NCBI GenBank assembly: GCA_032433595.1
Contig: JASWJB010000042.1
Location: 62,001-126,000, forward strand
Reading direction: 5' to 3'
DNA length: 64,000 nucleotides
Source: Conoideocrella luteorostrata
Taxonomy: Eukaryota > Ascomycota > Sordariomycetes > Hypocreales > Clavicipitaceae
The position numbers and the translations under genes are program-made. A model generated the notes under the pieces. It did not search any database, was not told the DNA's origin, and saw only the letters and a list, made by a program, of their open reading frames with translations. Position 1 is the stretch's first letter. The number at the start of each line of letters is the position of its first letter. This document shows, piece by piece, positions 40,901 through 51,331 of this stretch.

Positions 40901-42686
40901 ATATTCCGTATTAAGTCTTCTAACTCTGATTCAGCGCATTCGTCAAGGGCATCGAGGACCAGGATCACAGATCCAGCCTTGGGATCTTTTATAGTATTGT
41001 GTAGAACCTTCCAGAGAGATGTTGTGACATTAATCAAATTTTTACCGTCCGTGTGGAATTGTAGTAGGGCATGTTCGATTAAAGGTGGCTTCCAAATGAA
41101 GAGCTGGTGAAGTAGTGCGCAAAGCGCCTGCCGGACAGTGTTCTGGTCTCCATCTTTGAAGAAGAAGTAGCATATTGTTGCCGATTGTGGGAAGCCGTGG
41201 TCGATTAGGTACTTGGCCAACACCGACTTTCCACAGCCAGGATCTGCCGTTACTAACAGGGGGCCAGACTCCTGTTCCAACCAGCTCTTAAAGTGTTTGT
41301 GCTGGAGGAACCACATGCATGTGTTTTCAACTCTGTCCTCGACTCGGTCTTTATACCACTCGTATGTGGCATCCTTGTTACCATCTGCCAGGCGGAACAG
41401 CTGGTGACACTTTCGTCTCGCATCTTGTTCCTTTTGCCTCTCCTCTTCTTCGCTTTTGGATAGCTGCGTTTGTGCAATGTACAGATGCTCTTCAGTTGCT
41501 TCTTTGTTCTTTTTAGCAACAGCCAGGCCTTGTTCTGCTACTCTGTGGGTGTCTGCACATAGTGTTAGCAAGTATTCCCATCATGGTTACAAGACCTCGA
41601 AATTACCGTTTAGTATATCGTTAATTGTCCTCTCAGCCTCAACGCCATGTGACGGAATTTTGCGTAGAAGATCACTCGCATATGCAGCCGCCGCCATTGC
41701 AGCGTAACCTTGCCATTTCTTGTTCTTGTGCGAGTCAGAGTAGTCGCATATACCTCGAACAACCAGGCATGGAAAGTGGTTCATCAGCCCCGCCGCTTCC
41801 ATCTCAAAGCATAAAACGTCTTCCTCAGCTGCGAGTATATCACGAATTGATGCGTCCTTCATTAGTTGATTTGCGGAGGCGATCAGCCCGTAATGAATTA
41901 CCGTACAATTCTCATCTTCGTCCCGCACAGGTCGTACTACTAATTTCGGTTCGTCACTGCCGCAGGATCCAATACAGCTTGCTCCGTCAACCAAAGGATG
42001 GACGACACTGCTCCGATATAGTCTATCAGTGCTTGGGTCTGGTCTCTTGTACTTCTTCTGCACATTTGGACGCTCGTTTTGTAAGAGAGTGGCAATACTC
42101 TTGTCAATCCTGTTACCTTCCCTCTCATATTGCGTTCGGAGCCCAGCTACGGCCCCGCGTAAGATCTGAGGCGGCGGGGTCAGGAGCCCGGTTTTTCGAA
42201 ATGCCTGATCTTGTATAGTCTTGCCAAAGTCATATTGAAGGACACCGCACATTCCATCACGGGGAGAACTGACAACAATATCACCCAGGCGAATATCGTG
42301 CTTTTGGCTTGGCACTCCGCCCGCAATACCAACCATCAAGCCAATCCTAATGTTCCGGAAACTGTGCAACATGTTCCTCGCAACCGTCGCCGCGGCGACT
42401 AGGCCGTAGTCTCCGTCAGGCAGAGTAGCGATGACAACGTTGTGTTTCCCAATTCGGCCAAGTTTGTAATTGTTGGTGTCCTGTGGGGAAACATAATCTG
42501 GTTCACCATGGTCAGCTTCGAGGAACACTTGCGCGGCAAGGTATTCTGTGTCGATTGCGCAGATCAGCCGACTGTGTAGTCATGATTTCCGTGTCTCTCT
42601 AGTGTTGTAGCATCTTCGCAGCCTCTTCTCTTCTGCTTATTTTCGGCTGCTGCGGGAATTTCCTCATCAATGCGTCTCTTCGACAT
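37958..42686 (-). pseudogene. PNP-NACHT-ankyrin NLR gene, damaged at both ends
   Basis: Start ATG at 42686 gives an N-terminus ending NHDYTVG. One nucleotide is then missing (near 42567), giving TGA; the other frame continues [18 protein letters not shown]. The PNP_UDP domain ([43 protein letters not shown]) ends near 41610. A 54-nt intron (41606-41553, branch CTAAC) joins NDILN to DTHRVAEQ. A K/E-rich helix leads to a NACHT ATPase: P-loop TADPGCGKSVLAK, Walker B ILVLDALDEC. About 18 ankyrin units follow to 37958. The frame then enters an LTR and stops at 37912; the true tail is 37586-37763. Family knowledge: fungal NLRs sense non-self through the repeats and signal through the N-terminal domain. 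One sequencing error could explain the frameshift, but not the LTR. Confidence 0.88.
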
Positions 42687-44247
42687 GATTTAAAAGTTTG
42701 AACCATTCAATGAAGCCATGTCAAGGCGGGGATCCAGTAGCCCTCTGCGAGGCTCGTCCCAGGGCCGCCAGTCGCTTTGGGTCAATTCGAAGTTTGATGG
42801 CTCACAACGTGTTGCTCGGTTAGTCTCTACTTGTAAGCTGCTAGCCGGTGGTCTCGGGAGTTTCGTCAACGTCAAAAAGTGGCTGCGAAATTGGAATCAA
42901 GGATGTAGAACCGGGCGCAAAGTTGGGTTCTCAGTTTAGGCAGCGACGCAGGCGCTGAGCTGCTCCAGCAGCTTTGTTGGTCCAATGAAATCTTGACAAA
43001 ACTGCGCCACGCGCTTCGGGCATCAATCATCTTTTAAAAAGTCAACCGTGTCCGATGAAACGTGCGGATTGCCCATCATTGTATCCCTAGTCATACCAGG
43101 TGGAATGACAGCAGAAGAGATTCTGTTTCTGTGGGAGAAATGATCGTTTTGAAAATGGCTAGTTTCGTATCACCCTGTGGTAGCGTTCATTTCATGAAAT
43201 GAGTTGGTGATTCGGATATGTAGGCTGTGGGGTAAATTTCAGCTATGACGCCAGACGTTGTACTCTAAGAGTCCCATTGTTAATTAACTGATCACGGGCG
43301 CAGCCGGCGCTAATCTCATACAGTGCGATCCAGTATAACATCTGTCTGAATTGGCCGACACCATATTAATGAAAACCATAGTTTACATTTTCTGAGTTTC
43401 AAAATACATTGCGTAGCACATACTTTACGCTACTAGCACTGTGTCTCGACTTTCTCTCCACGGCAAGCTCAAAACGGAAAAGCTCACACATGCACAAACG
43501 GTTGTCCGTTCCAGTAGATGCCGAGATGTGTGAGAGGCAGCTGCCTACATTGGCTCCTCTGTTGCCTAGCTGTATCAGCGTATGAGCCACATCAAATTTC
43601 AACCATAAGTTTTGGCATGCATGTGGGTGGGATTGGGGTCGATTGTGTCAAGTTACTTGTTAGACGGTTGTGCGGAGCATCAACAGCGTGGTCGGTCTAG
43701 CTTCCACGGTGCAGTAGTCTGAGCTTCGGGCTGCCTAATATTCCTATCTGTTAGGACCGTTCGGGGGCTTAGGGTTACGAAGCGGCCCGTGCCGGTTAAT
43801 TTCACCACCCCTGTGACCCTTATCATGCGCAAAACCTGCCATCTCAGAGCCACAAGCAGCTAATGTCGCAAGCGCGCATCCGAAACAAAGCGGCGAGACA
43901 TATTTCTTGGAGTTTGGATTCTAGGGAATGACAGCAGACATCTCATTGGAGGGGGGCTACCTACCTACTCAGCCGTGGTTGCAGGAAGGAAATGGGGCCA
44001 GCGCCTATTGATCTGCCAATCAGATAGCGTCAGATCCCTGAACCGTTCGAACGAGGCTCGCACAACTCTTCGTTCCGCCACATTACATGTTGTTTGAGTG
44101 ATTGCTTTGCTTTGGTCACCCACACGAAATGTTACGGAAGGTCGGCTTTCTCCCTTTCATGGACAGAACAGTCAACGCAGATATAAAGTGAGACGACACG
44201 TCGGCACTGACATTGTATCTCAATGCGGATCTGCGCTCTGTCTTGGG
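42687..44247. other. Intergenic between divergent PNP-type genes
   Basis: About 1.56 kb with the presumed promoters of the NLR gene (left) and the truncated PNP gene (right). Small frames (42718-42939, 43518-43700) look random. No repeat copies found. Confidence 0.45.
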
Positions 44248-45054
44248 ATGGCGTCTCGTGACGACTACTTAGTCGGGTGGGTTTGCGCACTGCCCATAGA
44301 GGTCGTGGCAGCCAGAGCAACCCTCGATCGCATTCACGATAGCCTACCTCCAGATCCAAACCTAGCCGACAACAATAACTACATTCTCGGGAGCCTTCAA
44401 GGCCATAATGTCGTGCTCGCGTATCCAAATTTTGGCGTGTACGGTGAAACGTCGGTGGCGGGCGTGGCTACGCAATTGCGTGCGAGCTTCAAATCTGTCC
44501 GATTTAATCTGATGGTCGGCATTGCGGAAGGAGTACCAGACACGAAGGAGGATATTCGTCTTGGCGATGTCGTTGTGAGCAAATCGACAGCGGGCCGGCC
44601 GGGTGTTGTCCAGTACGATGTGAACGGGGAGCGTGCGGAGCATCAGTTTATTCACGGCGGCGGAGCGTTAGATCAGCCAACACCGTTACTTCTCGCAGCT
44701 ATGGGCAAGGCCGAGACGGCCGCCATTTTTGATGAAAGTCAGATGCCCCAGTACATTTCCGAGATCATGCAGAAAGACCCTGTCACCTTTGCCCACCCAG
44801 GCCCAGAGCAAGACGTCCTCTTTGAGCCGAATTATCATCACATAACCATCGAGTCCGAAGAAAACGGATGCGATCATTGCAGCCCGGATGGGATCCGGCC
44901 CCGCCAGCCACGGGAAACACAGGAACCTGTAGTTCATTATGGCCTGATTGCCTCCGGTCATTATTTGATACGCCGCGGAGCGGCTCGGGACAGGTTGGCG
45001 CACAAGCAAGATGTTCTCTTTCACAGGTGTGCAATAGTGAAGCTCGCGCAATAG
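44248..45054 (+). pseudogene. PNP_UDP-domain gene truncated at a rearrangement breakpoint
   Basis: ATG 44248 gives MASRDDYLVGWVCALPIEVV, the standard start of fungal PNP-domain NLR proteins. LGSLQGHNVVLAYP, FNLMVGIAEGVPD (usually AGGVP) and DIRLGDVVVS follow, up to VVHYGLIASGHYLI and LAHKQDVLF. At that point (about 45017-45022) the family should continue [11 protein letters not shown]. Instead the sequence becomes the antisense of a DUF7580-like gene and stops after 10 unrelated residues. The nucleoside-binding C-terminal third and all downstream NACHT/repeat parts are missing, so it is probably non-functional. Confidence 0.85.
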
Positions 45055-46044
45055 TATTCCAAGCGCTAGCACACTGGCGTTGGGATGAACCATGTGTTTA
45101 GAGACGTCAGAGCTGGCTCTGGTGTCTGTCTTGCGGGCTGACATGATCGGAATGTGCTCTATGGCCAGAAAAGGTTTCGTGATATCGGGGAGTTCCCCAT
45201 TATGCAGTGGCTGAAAAAACTGAATATTTGAGTGATTGAAGGAAGGCTGCAGCCACGGTGTTTCTAGGAATGGAAGGAGCGCTGTAGCTAGTGTGACAGC
45301 TAAGATTCGCTTCCCTTTGAGTGACAATGCAGATAAACTGCCGCGTAAGTCTTGTTGACGCTTGAATAAAGCCGACAAGGATACTGTCTGAGACATTTGA
45401 TCACTGGCAAAGGTCTTTGGCTGCGGATGAAGCCTCTGAAATGTCCCATCCTCAAGAGCCAAGTGCAAGCAATTTCGCTGATCGAGGGACTCCGTAATGC
45501 TTTGGCATATGTAGGCAAAATCGGGCGGGCCGCTAGGTACAGGCTCGGATACGCTCCTCATCCTCTTGCTGTGTACGTCTCTGCCGCGAAAGTGTCAGTG
45601 AAAGTCATTGCACGAAGCTTCACAAGCTTACTTGACCGTTATTTTGGCTTTCTGCAATGTGGTTGCAAGTGGAGATCGAACGCCGAAAAACACTTCGAAG
45701 CACGTCTCAACCTTGAAATCCTTTTTCTGCAGTGGCAATAAAAGCCTCACGCTCAACCCCGAGCACTTTTCACAAACACATATCCAGTTTTTCCGTAACG
45801 CATTGTCCAAGGACGCTAAATGTCTCCTCATTAGCAGTGCGAAGTCGGCATCAGGGTCCTCGAGATTGTCGCCCTCACTTGGCTCTTCACGAGGCGAAAA
45901 TCGGAGCTTCTTTGCCTCCCTGTCCAAATGCGATAGTTGTTCGATAACAGCGTCACCATCTCGACTCCGTTTGCTAACGCGGATGGCAGTTCCTCGGTGG
46001 GAGCGCGGATCATGACTCGGACGCCCAATCATAGTGCGCATCAT
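45020..46044 (-). pseudogene. DUF7580-like fungal protein, truncated by the same breakpoint
   Basis: Two exons on the minus strand, 46044-45632 and 45580-45020, joined by a 51-nt GT-AG intron that keeps phase (ITVK to DVHSKRM). The first part has LRKNWICVCEKCSGLSVRLLL, the Cys-rich start of this fungal family. The second has KGKRILAVTLATALLPFLET, then WLQPSFNHSNIQFF and ASVLALGILLRELHYCTPV, the family's C-terminal kinase-like block. Translation then runs into antisense PNP sequence (stop at 44686). The native end is therefore gone. Such proteins often sit in HET/NLR clusters and many carry a HeLo-like N-terminus, not seen here. A further in-context fragment up to about 46328 may be 5' sequence. 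Confidence 0.7.
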
Positions 46045-46329
46045 TTGCAGCTATGGGTACGGCACTTCTTGATGTAAGTTCTGCTCCGTAATGCCATGTT
46101 AGTTGGCAGCAAGTGAGAAGCTGAAGGGCAGGGGCTTGCCGTACTCCGTACATCAGGGGCACTTACGGAATCTGACTCTCGATCAGAGTCGTATTGAACA
46201 TAATCTTCAAGTGCGCGCAGCGTCCTTGCACGATGCTCAGAGTCAATTTCATCAAGTCTATCGGTATCAAGTTGCAGATATGCGTCCGTTCGTAGCCAGG
46301 CATCTCGTGCCCGCGATCTCAAGGACACG

Positions 46330-47421
46330 GGCTACGATGACTCTTCCGGTTGTTTTCGAGCAAAAAATCCAAGCACAGTCTTCAGCAGACCTTGTGAATC
46401 ATCCTCATTCACGATTGTGCATTCAAAAATGGTGATTTCGAGGGTTTCATTGGGATTCAAATCGACTCAGTTGTGTGTGGCTGAAAGAATTGTTGTAGGA
46501 AGAACCCTGTTCTTCGTTCGCATGAGACACTATGAACCAAAATTCCGGAGAGGATGGTCGGACGTGTCGCTAGACCCATTCTCCCCATTTTGCCCCCTCC
46601 CCCACCCATCCCTCTAGGGAATCAAGGAGATAAGACGACCCAGTATAACCTATTACTGTACTCCGTAAGGAATACAGTATTCGGCGTTAAGCACACTTCC
46701 AGAGACACGTGTGCTCGGGCTGAAGTTGAAGGTTCAGCCAAGTTTGTTAAGGCCCACTTGGCCCACCAGCGTCTTCCCGTGCGGCCCGCCAATTAGTTAG
46801 TGTGCAGAACGGAGTAAATCAGTGGGTGCTGAACTTGGACGGCCCCCGTGCTCACGACACCCCAATCTCCTTACTCCTGAATGAGTGCATGACCGTAAAT
46901 GAGCGAATCACTATGGTTGCACGGAGTGATGCATAGCCCATCAGCGCCCGCTTGTGCTGTCAGTGCAGCAGGGCAGTCGAACACGTGAAGGTCCACCGGT
47001 AATTGGCCTGTCTTTTGGTCTCTCTCTTGGCTAAAATACCTCGACTCTCACTTTGTTACAAGTCTCAAGCGTCCCTTGCTATAGCATCACATCTTCTTTG
47101 CGACATTTGTCCCTTGCTCTGCCCTTCCTTGACCAATCCTGTTGCGTTGAATGTAAGCCCTAATTGCAGCCTGCAGAAGGCAGGCCTCGTCGTAAGACGC
47201 GAATTGAATGCGCAGCTATTACGGCTGCCATTTCCGTGAATACAAATTACGTGTCGGGGTGTTGGATGCAGGATGTAGCCGTGTTAAATTGTGGGGACGG
47301 ATTATTCCAACTTGTTCAGTACAGCTCCCAACAGACCTACAAATATCCTTCGTCTCCTCTCAATCATTTTCTCCTCAGTGCTTCATCTTTCGCCCAGCCC
47401 AGATATCTCGGAAGAAGGATC
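46330..47421. other. Intergenic upstream of the PAQR gene
   Basis: About 1.1 kb. GTACTCCGTAAGGAATAC at about 46658 is another relic of the recurrent palindrome (the copy near 46141 is just left of this interval). A C/T-rich leader (47000-47140) probably belongs to the PAQR promoter. No gene. Confidence 0.45.
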
Positions 47422-48532
47422 ATGTCACGAGCAGAACTCAAAAATCGGCGAGCGCCAAATCTCAATATGAGCACCACGAACGAACCCACGAACGAACCCA
47501 CGAACCAGCGACAGGCTAAAGCGCGTACTGTCAGGTGGCTGGAAATTTCTGCATGGCAGCTTGACAACAAGTATATTCTCAGTGGATATCGACCAGAGAA
47601 AACAGACTATCTAGAGATCTTCACCAGTCTAACCTTTTTACACAACGAGACTTGCAATGTGTACACTCATCTGATCGGGGCTCTTCTCCTACCACTCATC
47701 GCAACTGCCTTCCTGCGGTACCTGGCCAAGCCTCAATTTTTCAATGTCTTATCCATGGACTATGCTATGTTTGGAGTTTACTTCGGGTGTGCGGAGATCT
47801 GTTTGGTCTTAAGCGCACTTTACCACCTGCTACTATCACACTCGCATCGCGTAGAACAATTCTGGCATGGAATGGATCTACTTGGTATTGTCATTGTGAC
47901 AGTAGGCACATTCTCTTCCGGCATCTACTATGTATTCTTCTGCGAGGCAAGCTTGCAAAGATTGCACTGGGCTATTGTCAGTCTACCCCAACCTCCCGGC
48001 AGCCTGGGTCAAATCTAATAACATGCTGACATTTAATTCCAGATCTTAACCACGGGCACTATCACTAGTGTTCTGATTTCGAATCCATCGCTCGGAACGC
48101 CGCGCTGGCGAAAAGTGAAGGTGGGCGCCTTCGTTGTTTTTGGCGCCTCGTCGTTCATACCTCTGCTCCATGGAGTCCAGCGATATGGGCTCGAATACAT
48201 GCTCCAGTACTCAGGAATGAAATGGTATCTACTTGAGCTTACTTTCTATGGCACTGGCGTCATCCTGTACGCGGTATGTCCGCACGCTCACCATATATTC
48301 TGCTACCAACTCCCTAAGAAAAAGATTAAAAAGTTCTAACAAATATCTATAGTTCCGGATCCCAGAGCGTTTAGCACCGGGTAAATTTGATATTTGGGGA
48401 AGCTCGCACCAGATCTTTCATATCGCTATTTTATGCGCAATGTACACACACGTGACTGCCCTGCTGCAAGGTTTCACGACCTGTCATACACTAGATGTAT
48501 GTCAGCTTCAGGGTGTTCATCAAGCAAATTGA
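47422..48532 (+). CDS. PAQR / AdipoR / haemolysin-III-like seven-TM receptor
   Basis: Inferred exons are 47422-47976, 48043-48273 and 48353-48532, with GT-AG introns of 66 and 79 nt, giving 321 aa. An in-frame ATG at 47467 is an alternative start. A soluble N-terminus with three TNEP-type tandem units is followed by YILSGYRPEKTDYLEIFTSL and FLHNETCNVYTHLIGALLL, the PAQR entry motif. The zinc-binding set is present: SALYHLLLSHS in TM2 and SSHQIFHIAILCAMYTH (HxxxH) at the C-terminus, the latter restored only by the last splice. Fungal members (Izh-type) influence zinc and lipid homeostasis in internal or plasma membranes. Length is normal and no defect is seen. Confidence 0.92.
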
Positions 48533-48932
48533 AGCTGTTGTTGGATTACACGTGTGTGTGTGTAGGTGGATATGTGGATACACGGGCTGTTAGAGAAAGG
48601 TTACGTGGCCTCTGGGCCTAAGGCAGGAATTCAGGACGGGCGTGTCTCAGATTTAAAGGGGTATTTATAGGGGATTTGGACGGGGCCGTCAGACGAGGAA
48701 TTCTTCCTCCATTATCAAAGTAACAATGCACATCCCATTAATGCGAACAAATTTGAACCTCTTCTATTATATCCAACAGCTGTACTAAATGAAGCCTTGG
48801 ATACTCCGGCTTAGGATGAGTACGTGCTTGCTTCCAAAGTGGAACGTTTTTCTTTCTTAGGTTGATCCATTGCGTCTAACGTTGCAAATGTAGGAAGAGA
48901 AATTTCATGCTGTCTGCCTTAATAACGGTTTT
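48533..48932. other. Intergenic between PAQR gene and LTR-A copy
   Basis: 400 bp holding the PAQR 3' flank and nothing else I recognise. Confidence 0.4.
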
Positions 48933-49137
48933 TGTTGGAATCCTGCCGTCAAGCACAATAGGAAGCACGGAGCGGGTCATGTGGTCACCTTTCGGCCACG
49001 ATATTTATACGGCGATATCGAGCCTTCCACATTAACTTGTTTTCTTCTTCTTAGATAGACAGGTTTGAATACATCTTTTTTGCATTTTGAAGCAATTGAT
49101 CTAGATCACTACTGCACAACCCTCTGTGCAACCCACA
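48933..49137 (-). mobile_element. LTR family A, copy 2 (inverted)
   Basis: A 205-bp minus-strand copy beginning TGTGGGTTGCACAGAGGGTTG and ending GGATTCCAACA. It keeps the ATATCGCCGTATAAATATCG core and a degraded GTGACCACATGA. Flanks are GTTTT and GTCTC, which would be identical but for two C-to-T differences, so an old target duplication is possible. Confidence 0.85.
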
Positions 49138-49423
49138 GTCTCATTGCATCTCTTCACTGCGCCGATAAGCTCGCTGAAGCTGAGGCCGACAAGATTGGGT
49201 CAATCAACCCAGCGTGCTGCGTCTGTGCAGACAACGACGCCGACCTACACGGTGCCAACTACGTTATAATATCTGAAGAGCAAGAGCAAGGCCGTGGAAG
49301 TCGTGTAAGTAGTAAATGGATTCTTCTTCGAGTGCTACGACCTTGGCTAGTGGGCTGCAAGAAAGCCGGCCACGGGGCGCCAAACCCCCACTCCACACGT
49401 GGCTGCAGGAACAGGACTAAGGA
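49138..49423. other. Spacer between LTR-A copy 2 and LTR-D candidate
   Basis: 286 bp. A frame crossing 49065-49436 begins inside the LTR and has no domain features. Confidence 0.35.
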
Positions 49424-49707
49424 TGTCCCGTACTGAGGGGTATGGTTCACTCTGGGTTCACCGTGAACCAACAGTGAACCATACAACGAGTCACTACGGG
49501 TTCACCGTGAACCAACGGTGAACCACTCAAGGACACTATGAAGGCTCACTACGTTTACAAGTGAACCACTTACTATATAGGCACTACCAAATTACACTCT
49601 TTAGATACTCTAGATAGTCAGTCTTCAACACAGATCCTTACTTGAATCACTTGTTCAGTTAAACCATCTACAGGATTACGACCTTCGGTCTATTATCCTA
49701 CGTGACA
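49424..49707 (+). mobile_element. Candidate LTR, family D, with a 43-bp palindrome
   Basis: It starts TGTCCCGTACTGAGGGG and ends CCTACGTGACA, so the ends are near-inverted (TGTCCCGTA / TGTCACGTA). It contains GGTTCAC/GTGAACC palindromes at 49441-49483 and 49498-49513, and ACTATATAGGC, a TATA-like box. The ending (CCTTCGGTCTATTATCCTACGTGACA, given here in two parts: CCTTCGGTCTATTATC and CTACGTGACA) looks like fungal LTR ends I have seen. No target duplication and no second copy in the window. Confidence 0.45.
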
Positions 49708-51331
49708 CAACCCATTGCTCAGATACGACGTCCTGTACGTTCTGCCAACATAAACCACGACTAGGTTTATCCCTTGGGAACCAACCACAGCCGTCACATC
49801 GAGTCTTTACGGCCGGAGCAGACTACCTCATGCGTTCTTTAGCATTCGGTGACTATTCCGACTATGTTGCATTCTTGAAGCGGCCTGTTCGTGGGTTTTG
49901 GGCTTATATCTCCCTCAGCCTCGGCGCAGCTATCTTCCATGGCTTCTGTGCATCTCAAGCCGAAGTCATAGGGTCCGCCAAAGCCGTGGTACTCATGTGG
50001 CTTCGATGTATTCATAGTAGCAGCAAACCAGAGATAGCAAGTAGTTGGGGTCATGTGGGCGTCAATACCGAGCTCGATATTGACGAGGGAATACTGCGGA
50101 CTTTACGCCCACCCACATTGCGGGGGAGCTACCTCAACAAACAACAAGCGGCGCGGTGGCCGGGTGAGAGCCGCAAATCAGTGCTAGCGCGGCTGACACG
50201 GGCGGTTCCAGAGGACGATCACTGGTGACAGGACACCCCCTCAAAAAGATGAGATCGGCTTTGGACCATAGCACTTGGGCCAGGCATGAGACAAAGCTGA
50301 ACACAACATATGATACGTTTGGTAATGGACAGCCAAAACGTGGGGAGGCCAGGAGGATGTTGGGTGGGCTCCTCGTGCAATCAGACGCTCCCAGTCCGAT
50401 AGGAAATGGTCAAGATGAGAAACTATGTGCGTGTTATTATGCAAGGTAATGTGCGACGCTACATGCAACACTTTCTCAGGACGCGGCGAAATCTCACATC
50501 TGCTTACCCCAAGACTAAAGCTGAAGATGGGTTCGAGGTGGAGTTCGGCAAAAATCATCCACAACCTTAACTCCTCGGTTATAATTAAATAGGCCGCCGA
50601 TTTAGGCTACTGGCTTTGAAGCAGCCTGGTACATATTCTGGCAAGATGTTAAGCAATTGAAGCTGGTTAATAGTTGAACAATGAATATCTCAATCACAAT
50701 GTTCAAATGCTAGCCATTCTGGTTGACCTTCGCCTTCCGACAACTTTATGTCGTGGCCCGCCTCTTGTCACAGCGCGATTTTGACCACCGAATTCCGCCT
50801 GATGTCTTCGGTGGTGGCTCCTTTTGTTCTCCGTCAGGTCACTTGAAGTAGCTGTATTTTAAAGTCCAGACAAGGTACGCGGGGCTTGTAATCTAAGCGT
50901 GATGGAAACTGTCCCTGCATGTCTTTGCCTCAACCGAGTTCGAACCGACTCCCCGCCCTGAATACAGGGTTTTTTTGAGTGTACAGAGGTGAGTCAGCGG
51001 CATTAAACCACAGTATGTGAAGGGCTATACTAGCCATTCTTGGAAATAAAAATTTCTTTCGCGGGGGTCCAACTGGACACTTACCTATCTTGGACTCGAT
51101 CTCAACATATGTGGGCCAGCATGGGGAGAAACAGGCTGACTCACTCGCCGGCATTCAATAATGCATCGCAACTCCACCTCAATCCTCAATTGCACATTTC
51201 CTTCATCGAGCATGGATGGCCCGACGAATCAAACCCATATTAAAAGGCACGACTTCTCGCTCACTTCGCCCTGTAACTTCTTGCATGACTTCAACTCCAA
51301 TTTACAGCCATTCCTTCGCCTATGAGAAAAA
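49708..51331. other. Intergenic, no supported gene
   Basis: 1.6 kb. A 132-aa frame at 49830-50228 has no recognisable domain; I leave it uncalled. The right end carries the promoter of the kinase-like gene. A GGTTCGAACTCGG B-box-like string near 50935-50950 (minus) is not part of a foldable tRNA. Confidence 0.45.

Noticed and set aside
44686..45018. C-terminal 110 residues of the minus-strand DUF7580-like frame
   Set aside because: This part is the antisense of the PNP gene and so a chance extension beyond the breakpoint, not a native domain.
49065..49436. 123-aa frame across LTR-A copy 2
   Set aside because: It starts inside a repeat and has no protein-like features.
49830..50228. 132-aa frame downstream of LTR-D
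   Set aside because: No recognisable family and no splice or signal support; kept only as an unassigned frame.
50930..50960. tRNA-like B-box string (GGTTCGAACTCGG, minus strand)
   Set aside because: The surrounding bases do not form an acceptor stem, D arm or a proper T stem.
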